DNA from: Mycoplasmopsis cynos
GTDB taxonomy: Bacteria > Bacillota_I > Bacilli_A > Mycoplasmatales > Metamycoplasmataceae
NCBI RefSeq assembly: GCF_900660545.1
Contig: NZ_LR214986.1
Coordinates: forward strand, 124,001-188,000
Direction of reading: 5' to 3'
Length of the DNA stretch: 64,000 bases
Positions 55,288 to 64,000 of this stretch are shown here, in pieces (position 1 is the stretch's first letter; each line of letters begins with the position of its first letter). The notes under the pieces were generated by a model, which did not search any database, was not told where the DNA came from, and worked only from the letters and a program-made list of their open reading frames with translations. The translations under genes were made by a program, and so were the position numbers.

Positions 55288-56388
55288 TTAGTCTTTTCAT
55301 TTTCATTCATTAAATGCATTCTTTAAGGCTTTGACTTGATCTTCTTTTGAAAGTTTATAATAATTTTTATCTAAACCTTTTTCAAATCCGCCATATGATG
55401 AATTTCCGCCTATTAAGACATATCCTTCAGCTCATGATTCATTTTCTTTTTTAATTATTCCTTTTGTTTTAGTATATTTAATACCTTTTACTTCCTTACT
55501 AAAGTTACCGAATAATGGACCAATTTCTTTAAGAACATCATTTCTTTCTTTATTTGATTTATTAACTGATGCAATATCATTAAAGTCATCAAAATTATCA
55601 CCAACTCTCATCACAACTTTAAATGAAACGTTATTTGCTCCAACTTGATTATCACCAGAAAGGTCTAATTTTTTAGAATTTACTAAATTCATTCTTTCTT
55701 CTTTTTCAGTTTTTACTCTTTTATCATTTTCTTTTTTAATGTGCATTCATGGTTTATCTTTTGATAAATCAACCCCTTGCATTCATCATACTCATTTTTC
55801 TAAATATTTCGCTGGTAATCCTTGAGCAATTAGATTTTGTTTAGTAGGTTCAAGTTGATTTTCTTGTTCTCTATTTGAATTAAAGAATACTACACCACCT
55901 TTTTTTCAAACATGCTCAATAAATTCGAATGCACCTGCTAATTTTTTAGAAATTTTAGCTTTTACAAATTCATCTCAAGTTTTTGAACTGAATGATTGTT
56001 TATGAAGAACTAATCAATTTTGATATGCATAATTATTTAAAATTGTTTCATCAATATCCATAAATACAACTGGAATTGATTTTCCGTTATCGGTATTGCT
56101 TATTTTTACCTTCTCATTTTCTACTTTTACCTTGGTTAAGTCAAACACATCACTTTGGCTGTCTACAAGAGTATCAAATTGTTTAATTGCTGAATTATAT
56201 TGAGTTAGAGTCATTGCATTTTTTTCAGCTGAAACAGTATTTCAAATATTAGATAATCATCTTTGATTTTCTAATACGGCTTTTGCATCGTCTTGTTGTT
56301 TTTGATTACTGCATGCAACTACTGTTGTTATAACAGTAGATGAGGCAATAATACCTAAACCACCAAATACTTTTTTTCATTTTTTCAT
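55288..56388 (-). CDS. HAD acid-phosphatase lipoprotein (e(P4)-like)
   Basis: The 366-residue lipoprotein has signal MKKWKKVFGGLGIIASST and lipobox VVAC (Cys26), then VVFMDIDETILNNYAYQN with the HAD DxDET motif of the class C acid phosphatase / e(P4) family, GVVFFNSNREQ (motif II, with S-N-R) and VMRVGDNFDDFND (motif III/IV). Such enzymes dephosphorylate nucleotides outside the cell for uptake; that fits a genome with a BMP-type importer. TGA codons are Trp, including codon 4. The signal resembles that of the variable lipoproteins, and the gene has the poly-A promoter layout. Confidence 0.9.
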
Positions 56389-56641
56389 CTTTGTACCTAC
56401 TTTCCTTTAAATTATTTAGTTAATAGTAATTGTGTTTAATATTCTACAATTATGAAATAAATAAATCTTAAATATTGAATTTTTCTTGTATTTACTATTT
56501 CCATATTTTCAAAAGATTATTCTTTATTTTTTAAAGTTTCAAAACTTTTACTATTTATTTATAGACCTAAAAGAATTTTATTATGTGAGAATACTTTTTT
56601 CAAAGCATTCGGTATCTTTTCATTTTTTTTTTTTTTTTTTT
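56389..56641 (-). promoter_or_regulatory. Poly-A promoter of the acid-phosphatase lipoprotein
   Basis: T19 at 56623-56641 (A19 on the coding strand) lies 39 nt before a -10-like TAATAA (56578-56583). The intervening bases differ from the lipoprotein module but the distance is the same. The leader of about 190 nt has no gene. A ribosome site AAGGAAAG stands 11 to 18 nt ahead of the start. Confidence 0.6.
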
Positions 56642-56778
56642 GGCTGATTTTAATGATTTATATTATAAAAGCTTGAAAATAAAACATCAATTTGATTGAA
56701 ATGAAAATATTAAAAAACAATTAAAGAAATAAAAAAATGCATTTTTCAACTATTTTTATATTAAAAATGCATTTTTTA
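56642..56778 (+). other. Orphan hairpin, possible small RNA
   Basis: AAAAAATGCATTTTT (56732-56746) and AAAAATGCATTTTTT (56763-56777) form a terminator-like stem with a T run, yet no gene ends before it: it sits between two divergent starts. A promoter-like TTGGCT and TTATAA with a 17-nt spacer follow the poly-T tract. A transcript of about 110 nt is conceivable. Equally it may be a protein-binding palindrome or an old gene end. Confidence 0.35.
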
Positions 56779-56831
56779 CTTTTTTAATAGTTAAAATAAG
56801 CTATAATTATTTAAAAATATTAAGGAAAATT

Positions 56832-58292
56832 ATGAATTCAAAAAAGAATAAGTTTACAGAGAAGCAGTTTATATTTTATGGACTAAATTTTATTGTTGGT
56901 TTTGGTTTTATTGCCACGATTTCGAGTGTCATTAGTAGGGGATTATGAGGTATTTTAATTTTTGCATTAACTGCTTTTATTTCAATGACTGTTATGCTTG
57001 CTTTTGCTAGGGCGAGTCAAAGTTATGGGAAAGAAGTTGGTGGAACATATGTTTATGCAAAAAAAGCTTTTAGTGATAAAAGAAAAATATTATTTCTACA
57101 GGGATGAAATCAATTTTCACAAGTGCCATTATTTTCAGCAACAACACCATTATTTTTTATTGATCTATTAAAAGAAATTGACTCAGGAAATCAAACAATA
57201 TACCAAATTTGTGCATTAGCATTTTTTGTGCTTTTAAATGTTATATGTTCATTTGGTATAAAAACATCTAAATGATTTATCCTATTTACCGGGATAATTA
57301 AATGACTTACTATTGGTTTAGGATTATCGATTGTTACTTTCTACTCATTTAGCACTTTATCATTTGGGGCAAATTTTAAAAATACCCCTAATGTTGATAT
57401 TAGCATTATAGTTACATCCGTATTATCATTTATCTACGCTTTTGCAGGTGGAGAGGGCTTAGCAGGTGTTTCATCAGAAGTAGAAACAAAAAGATTCAAG
57501 AAAATTATTATGTTAATTTTTTGGATTGTATTGATTTTTTATTTTACATTTTATATTGTTTATTTAGGTTTAGATAGCACGGTATTTAATGAAAGTACTT
57601 CAATAAGTTTTGCGTTGATTTTTAAAGTTTCATTAGGTTCTGTTGGTGTCATATTATTTATTATAGGTACATTTTTTAATAGAGTAGGAGCAGGTATTAG
57701 TTCAATCATTTATTATGCTAGAACTGTTGTCCCATTAGCTCAAGATGACTTTATTCCAGGTATTTTTGCAAAAAAATCTAAAAAAACTGGTGAGTATCGA
57801 AATGCTATACTCTTTCAAAGCGCATTTTCGATAATCTCGATGATTATTTTTACCATTATTCCTTATTTTTTAGGTATAAAGGATCAATTTAGCGCTATTT
57901 TAAATGCAGGAAATATTGTTTTCTTAATGCAATATTTATTCACTATTTGTACCTTGTTATATTTATCTTGAAAAAGAAAAGAATTTGTTATTCCTGTTTG
58001 AGAAAAAATAGTTTACATCTGTTCAATAATTTTAATTTCATTTATTGTTTTAACTTCATTAATTCCGCCAATTATTGGAACAAGTTATACAGCAGAAAGT
58101 GCATTATTGCTTCCGAGTTATATGGGAATAATGTTGATAGGTTATCTAATTTGAGGTGGGTGATACTTAATTAAGAAGAAATGACCTAATAATAGATTTG
58201 TATGAAAAGAAGATGAAATAATGATTAATAATCAAAACAAAACAATGTCAAGTCCATTAATCTATTGATCAGAAAAAAGCAAAAAACATTAA
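56832..58292 (+). CDS. APC-family amino-acid permease, second copy
   Basis: This 486-residue polytopic protein has about 12 hydrophobic segments, with FYGLNFIVGFGFIATISSVI in helix 1, AFARASQSYGKEVGGTYVY in helix 3 and AFAGGEGLAGVSSEVE in helix 6, the last typical of APC amino-acid transporters. It is not closely similar to the permease at 37597. TGA codons (56946, 57106, 57968 and others) are Trp. AAGGAAAA precedes the ATG. Substrate unknown; the GGTYVY motif is found in glutamate/GABA-type exchangers among others. Confidence 0.88.
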
Positions 58293-58299
58293 CTAAAAT

Positions 58300-58325
58300 A
58301 AACCAAGAATTATTCTTGGTTTTTT
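58300..58325 (+). terminator. Terminator after the second permease
   Basis: AAACCAAGAA and TTCTTGGTTT form a 10-bp stem followed by T run. Confidence 0.85.
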
Positions 58326-58424
58326 ACCATTTAAGCATTATAAATATGATATGAATTTATAAATGTGATAAAATAATTAACATAATATAAAAAGACTTAA
58401 ATTATTATTTTATTTGGAGTAAAA

Positions 58425-59828
58425 ATGAAAATAAGAACTCGTTATGCACCTAGTCCAACTGGATATTTACATATCGGGGGAGCTAGAACGGCGCTTTTTT
58501 GCTATTTATATGCAAAACATTTTAATGGTCAATTTATTTTTAGACTAGAAGATACAGATGTTAAGAGGAATGTTCCAGGCGGTGAAGAGTCCCAATTAAA
58601 TAATTTAGCTTGATTAGGAATTATTCCTGATGAATCACCATTAAATCCAAATCCTATATATGGTAAATATCGTCAAAGCGAAAAATTGGATAGGTATTGA
58701 AAAATCGCTAATGAATTAATTGAAAAAGGATTCGCTTACAAAGCATATGATAATTCAGATGAGCTTGAGCAACAAAAAAAAGAAAGTGATGAAAAAGGAA
58801 TACCTAGTTTTAGGTATGATAAATATTGATTAAAAATTTCTGATCAAGAAATCGCTAAAAGAGATAAATTGGGGCAATATTCTATAAGATTTAATATGCC
58901 AAAAAACCAAGAGTTTGAATGAAACGATATTGTTCGAGGACTTATAAGTTTTAATTCAAATGATATTGGAGATTGAGTTATTTATAAATCTGATGGTTAT
59001 CCTACTTATAATTTTGCTGTGGTGGTTGATGATTACGATATGCAAATTACTCATATTCTTAGAGGTGAGGAACATATTGGTAATACACCAAAACAATTGG
59101 CTATTTATAAAGCTCTAAATTGGCCTGTACCTCAATTTGGACACCTAACAATTATTACCAATATGGAAGGTAAAAAACTTTCTAAAAGGGATACTTCGTT
59201 AAAGCAATTTATAGAAGATTATAAAAATGAAGGATATTTACCAGAAGCAATATTTAACTTTCTTACTTTACTTGGTTGAACTGCGTCAGATGCATCTGAA
59301 TTAATGTCTAAAGATGAAATAATTGCCAAGTTTGATCCAGAAAGGTTAAGCAACAGTCCATCTAAGTTTGATATTTCAAAAATGAATTGATTTTCAAAAC
59401 AATACTTTAAAAAATTGGACAATCAATTGATTATTAATCAATTAGGTTCATTAAATACTTCAAAAGATTTTTCATGAATTAATTTATTTGTTGAAACATT
59501 TAAGTCAAGTGTTGAGACATTTGCAGAATTAAAAAGCCATTTAGCTACTTTTTTAAATCCAAAGTTAATAATGCATAATTTTGAATCAGATGAATTAGTT
59601 GTAGTACATAAGTTTAAATTATTATTAAATGAAATTAAAGATGATTTTACAGTTGAAAATATTCAAGAATGTATTAATCAAACATCTCATGAATTATTAG
59701 TTAAAGGTAAAAAACTTTTTATGCCAATTAGAATTGCAACAACATCTATGATGCATGGCCCAGAATTAGCAAAAGCAATATATCTATTTGGAAAAGAAAA
59801 TGTTTTTAAATCATTGGATCAATATTAA
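58425..59828 (+). CDS. gltX: Glutamyl-tRNA synthetase
   Basis: This class I synthetase of 467 residues has [19 protein letters not shown] (HIGH motif), [26 protein letters not shown] and KKLSKRD (KMSKS motif), then the C-terminal anticodon-binding helices. Mollicutes use GluRS to charge tRNA-Gln as well, with later amidation. TGA codons at 58611 and 59277 among others are Trp. TTGGAG precedes the ATG, and an extended -10 TGTGATAAAAT lies near 58365. It is followed closely by a small gene. Confidence 0.96.
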
Positions 59829-59829
59829 A

Positions 59830-60213
59830 ATGAAACTAAAATTTAAATCAATTATTAATCAAAATAATGAAACCAAAAACATTGAATTTACTGTTCCTGT
59901 TGATATATATGAAGACGATAAATTTAAGTCATTTGCATTTTATGAGCCAAATACTAATCTTCGAAGTATGATTGAGATTAATGATGCAATTTTAAATATA
60001 CACAATAATAGTTCAACTATATCTTTAAAGTATCAGGAAGAATGTGATTTTGATTTGGAAATTATTCAAAATAATAAATTATTTTCAATACCTTGTAAAA
60101 CATTTTGAAAAAGTAAAGAATTTAGTGAAAATTACTACAATTTTACATATACTTTAACATCTAATGAGAAATTATTTGGCGAATTTAATATAACCTTAGA
60201 AATCATTGAATAA
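59830..60213 (+). CDS. Small beta-rich protein, possibly DUF1934/YwiB-like
   Basis: This 127-residue protein is predicted mostly beta, with alternating hydrophobic strands (NIEFTVPVDIYEDD, CDFDLEIIQNN, FNITLEII) as in the lipocalin-like DUF1934/YwiB proteins that often sit by synthetase genes. The match is by pattern only. ATG 59830 lies one base past the gltX stop with no separate ribosome site, so it is translated by coupling to gltX. TGA at 60106 is Trp. No signal or membrane segment. Confidence 0.55.
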
Positions 60214-60273
60214 TATTTGTTTATGTAGAAATTTAAAATACATAAATTCAAGCATAATGCTTAAAATTGGTTC

Positions 60274-60317
60274 AATAAAACAACAAACATTAATGAAATA
60301 ATGGTTGTTGTTTTATT
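60274..60317 (+). terminator. Terminator of the gltX operon
   Basis: AATAAAACAAC with inner ACATTA pairs with TAATG and GTTGTTTTATT around ATGAAA; a two-base internal loop interrupts the stem. Confidence 0.75.
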
Positions 60318-60709
60318 ATAGTTTTAGAAATGAATGTTTTAAAATTATTGTTTTCAAGTCTTATTTTGTAGAATAATATCAAGTATGAGAGAATTTTACT
60401 ATGTTTTTAGTTCTAAAAAATAGTACTATTTATTGAAATTTTAAATATTTAAAATGAACCTTGTTTATTAAAAGAGTTAACATAAATGTTGGAAAATATA
60501 AAATGTTTTCTTAAAATTTTTCTGTATAAATTATTAAAAATAAATTTTTTCTTTTTTTAATCAAAATTTTATTGGTTATTGCGCAAACTTAAAGTAAGTA
60601 AATTATCATTTTTTAATTTTAAGATAAAATGATATAATCAAAATAATTAATAAATATATTTATTAATCCTTGTTTTCAATTAATTAATTACAAAAAATAG
60701 GAGTTTTAT
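60318..60709. other. AT-rich intergenic region before the RNase J-like gene
   Basis: No gene is visible. A TATAAT at 60633-60638, about 70 nt before the ATG, is the best promoter candidate for the downstream gene, and AGGAG precedes that start. Confidence 0.45.
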
Positions 60710-62377
60710 ATGGAAAATGTTAGAGTTTTTGCCTTAGGCGGGCAAGACGAGAATGGAAAAAATTGCTATGTTCTATCATATAATGAAGACATATACATCG
60801 TAAATACAGGCGTAAAAGTCCCGATTAATGCGCATAATGGAGTAGATACATTAATACCTGATTTTACATATTTAGAAAGTAATAAAGATAAAATTAAAGG
60901 TATTTTAATCAGTGATATTAGAAATGAGAGTTTTTCAGCCTTGCCTTGATTATTGATGAAAATACCTGGACTAAAAATTTTTACTTCAAGATTAAGTAAG
61001 GAAATAATTTTAGATAGATTAGCAAAATATGGAATTAAAAAAGATACTTATAAAATTTATGTTTTAAATGAACGCAAGAAAATAGGTAGCTTATTTGTAC
61101 AGCCCATTTCACTTCCAGGTAGTGTTCCTGGCAATATTGGATTTGATTTTATTACTAAGACTGGTGATTATGTATTTATGTTCAATTATGTTGAAGGTGA
61201 TTTAGAAATCTTTGGAAAAACCTGATTCAATCAATTGCCTAAATTATTTGGTAAAAGAAAGATAGTTGCTTTAATTTCCGATTCTGGTAAAACTAATTTT
61301 TCAGGTCGAGCAATCGATAAGATCCGACTACCAGAAAGTATTAAAAATGTTTTTGAAAAAGCTAAAAATAGTGAAAGAATTATTGTTGGAGCTTATGGCG
61401 AAGATATGGTTTCGTTACAAAAAATTTTGATTTTAGCTAAAAAATATGATCGTAAGGTTGTCACCTATGGTAAAAATTATGCTGATTTACTAGAAATAAC
61501 AAAAAAAATTTGTATATCTAATGATTCATGCAAAGGATTTGAATTACCTGAAATAATAGATTATCGTTATATTCAAAAAAATAAAAATATAGTTGTATTA
61601 GTTACTGGTGCTATAGAAAGATTGTTTTTAAGATTTTTAAGAATAACTTCAGGGGAAGATGTTTATTTAAAAATAAATCCAACTGACCATGTTATTATGC
61701 TTGCTCCTCCTGTTAATGGTTTAGAGTCCCAAGCTGCATTTACATTAGATGAAATTGCTAGAGTTACACATAATTTAGTTGACATTTCTGATTCTGAATA
61801 TTTTTATTGCAGACCATATAAAGATGATATTTTAAATTTAGTAAGAAATTTAAAACCAGACTTTTTTATTCCTGCGCAAGGCTTATATCGTTATTTAACA
61901 GATGCTGCAAATCATATAAATAATGAACCAAGTGTAAGACCGACTGAAGCTATTTTATTATTAAATGGGAAGATTCTACATTTTCAAGATGGTAAAAAGT
62001 TTTCTAATAATGGTAAAATAAAGGATGTGGGTGATGTTATTGTGGATGGCTTTGGTGTCGGGGATATATCATCAGAAGTTATTAATGAAAGAGAAGTTTT
62101 AGGTCGCGAAGGTGTGATTATTATCAATTCACTTTATGATCCTAAATTACGCAAAATAATTGGTAAATTACATATCAATTATGTTGGTGTAATTGATGAA
62201 TCTGAGCAAAAAAATATGAATAAATTAATTAAAAATATTTTAATTGAAATAATTTCAGAAAATGTCTTTCCATCGCTATTTGAATTAAATGAAAAAATTA
62301 GAAAAACAATAAGAAAGAAAATTTTTAAATTAACTGATAAAGACCCATTAGTTGCATTAACTTTAACTCAGGTATAA
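60710..62377 (+). CDS. RNase J-family protein lacking the metal-binding motif
   Basis: The 555-residue protein follows the RNase J fold: MENVRVFALGGQDENGKNCY, a metallo-beta-lactamase part, beta-CASP region (GAYGEDMVSLQKIL, VLVTGAIERLF) and the late FIPAQGLYRYL with DVGDVIVDGFGVGD. Where active enzymes have HxHxDH, this one reads SDIRNESFSALP, and the usual C-terminal H-G-E becomes PAQG. It therefore looks catalytically dead, like the RNase J2 partner that needs J1. An active J1 should be elsewhere. TGA at 60947 and 61223 are Trp. AGGAG precedes the ATG; the next gene follows after 4 nt. Confidence 0.85.
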
Positions 62378-62381
62378 AATT

Positions 62382-63674
62382 ATGACATTAAAAAAAATTT
62401 ATAATAAACTTGATATTAAATATCTAGAAAATAATGAAAAAATAAGCCCGAACCGAAAACTGTCAAGAAATACTAAAATTATTAATACTTGCTTATTAAG
62501 TGTATTATTATTTATGATAGTTTGTTCGATCGCTTATCTAATTCCTAATGTTTCTAAATCATTTAGAATATTTTATATTTTTTCATTTGGCTTAGCATTT
62601 GGAGGTTCAGTTTGAGCATTTATTCCGCTTTGCACTATTTTGCTATTATTTAGAGTTATAAATCATAAACTAGAGTCTAAAATTATTTTTTGATTGTCAA
62701 GAAGAAAAAAAATGAATTGATGAGATTACAAAAGGAAAATAATCTTAATTAGTGTATGAACATTCATCTTAGTTTTATTATGTTATCATGTTGGATTGCA
62801 TTTTAATGATCCAAAACTAAGAGAGTTTGATTTTAATACAGAGAAGTTAAGAAATTTATTTTATTTTGGTTGGTGAGACAAGTTTTATAATGTAGGTATA
62901 AAAGATACCAATCAAAATGTAACTATCATTGATAATTTAATTAAAAATTACTCACTTTTTTCAAATCTAGGTTTTTTATTTGATACTCTCTTAAATGTTT
63001 TATATTTTATTTCAATATCATTTATTTTCCCGATAGTATTAATAATTATTTTAATAGTTTGAATAGTTAAAGAAATTTTGTTTCCTTATTTGTTTGTTAA
63101 ATATCAAGGAAAATGAAAAAAAACAATTAATAATACAATATTAAATGAAAAAAATTATCTTGAGAATGTTCAAAAATATTTTATAAATACTTTATCAACA
63201 CAGATTTTTTATAATTTTTTAGTATTTATTGAGAAAACCCAAAATACATTTAGAATAAAGCAATTTACCTTTTTTAAGTTTAAAACTACAATTTTAAAAC
63301 ATATTAAAGATGAGAAGTTATTAAATTTAATAAATGAATTTATGTCATCAAAGCTAAACGAATCTATAAATCAATATCAAAATGAGAATAAGGAAAATGT
63401 AAATCAAATTAAAGAAACAAAAAATAACATTGATTTATATGAGGAAATTTATGATGATGTTAATTTGTTTGAAGATGATATTAATATAACTTCGCTTACA
63501 AATATTAATTATTTGAATGAATCAAATAATGAAAGTACAAAAAATGAGATTGAAGATAATGATATAGAATTGACAATTGATCAAATTGAGTTAAAAAGCG
63601 AAAATAAAAACAATAATGTTAAAATAAAAAATAAAGTTGATAGTTGACTTGATAAAATGTCACCAATTGAATAG
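62382..63674 (+). CDS. Membrane protein with acidic C-terminal tail
   Basis: I do not recognise a family. The 430-residue protein has about four to five membrane helices (for example INTCLLSVLLFMIVCSIAYL, WAFIPLCTILLLFRVI, ISVWTFILVLLCYH and FPIVLIIILIVWIVKEILF) and a long soluble tail (about 320-430) rich in Asn, Glu and Asp. Topology loosely recalls the N-terminus of FtsK, but no ATPase follows. It sits 4 nt after the RNase J-like gene and 8 nt before thioredoxin, so is co-transcribed. TGA codons (62612, 62692, 62716 and others) are Trp. Confidence 0.7.
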
Positions 63675-63682
63675 GAGAAAAA

Positions 63683-64000
63683 ATGTTTAAAAAAATGCTA
63701 TGAAATCACGCGGAACATACAATTAATAATAATAAAAAAAATAATTTAATATTCCTTGTTTTTACCACTGAATGATGTGGTGATTGTAAAATGATGAAAA
63801 GGACTTTTGATAGTGTTGCTGCGAAATTTAGCAACAATAAGGAGATAGCTTTTATTAATGTTGATGCTGAAGAAGCTAATTTATTTAGAAATCCTGATAC
63901 AAAATGAAAAGTTATAAAAGTTCCAACAATGATGCTTTTAGATGGAGATGAAATTATTCAAAAAGCATATGAATATGTACCAGAAGAAGTCTTGGTAAAC
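63683..64000 (+). CDS. trxA: Thioredoxin-like protein (3' end beyond window)
   Basis: The visible 106 residues have FLVFTTEWCGDCKMMKRTFD with a CxxC active site (CGDC), AFINVDAEEAN and KVPTMMLLDGDE with the cis-Pro. Usual thioredoxin reads CGPC; CGDC is altered, as in some thioredoxin-like reductants. It would reduce disulfides in the cytosol, supporting SufU or other thiol enzymes. TGA codons are Trp. AGGAG precedes the ATG. The protein is cut by the window edge. Confidence 0.85.

Overview
The window reads as chromosome of a wall-less mollicute of the Mycoplasma/Mycoplasmopsis (hominis-type) lineage. It is very AT-rich. TGA is read as tryptophan throughout (genetic code 4), so most long genes look broken under the standard code but are continuous once TGA is W; all gene limits below use code 4. 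A glucose-type PTS permease points to a sugar-fermenting species. I do not assign a species.

Layout. 1-10.2 kb is a variable-surface-protein locus. A 5'-truncated, frameshifted pyruvate kinase remnant abuts a lipoprotein-gene fragment. Four paralogous lipoprotein genes follow on the minus strand (one frameshifted), then a C-terminally anchored coiled-coil surface protein. Each of these genes has a long poly-A (poly-T on +) tract at a fixed distance upstream of its -10 box, a typical phase-variation switch. 10.4-16 kb is housekeeping: whiA, infC-rpmI-rplT with a structured leader and an AUU start, and hisS-aspS. 16-22.2 kb is a BMP-family nucleoside-type ABC importer (lipoprotein, ATPase, two permeases); its ATPase has an inserted membrane domain. 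It is divergent from a one-piece glucose-type PTS enzyme II (22.8-25.5 kb), which also has a poly-A tract upstream. 25.5-29.2 kb is a heterodimeric ABC exporter, followed by tRNA-Arg(TCT).

29.7-35.6 kb carries mnmA-alaS-ruvX-methyltransferase-like-greA and hpt. 35.8-37.5 kb is a compact type II restriction-modification pair. 37.6-44.5 kb holds an amino-acid permease, a stomatin/NfeD pair, a split chromate transporter, a DUF31 serine-protease lipoprotein and a TsaC-like protein. 44.8-47.3 kb is a UU173/DUF2779 nuclease-like protein. 47.5-48.3 kb is an outlying lipoprotein made of 22 perfect 30-bp repeats with its own homopolymer switches. 49.3-55.2 kb is one tightly overlapping operon: nusB-unknown-sufS-sufU-dinB-nadD/yqeK-rluB-like-mscL. 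Then come an acid-phosphatase lipoprotein (again with the poly-A promoter), a second amino-acid permease, gltX, an RNase J paralog lacking the metal-binding motif, an acidic-tailed membrane protein, and a thioredoxin cut by the window end.

How it fits together. The phase-variable layer (at least seven genes, perhaps the glucose PTS too) can create ON/OFF mixtures of surface antigens, while near-identical leaders and shared modules let the lipoprotein genes recombine into mosaics. The rest is salvage, import, translation and repair typical of a reduced parasitic genome. The most unusual points are the shared promoter-switch geometry across unrelated genes, the membrane insertion in the importer ATPase, and the pyruvate kinase/lipoprotein junction.
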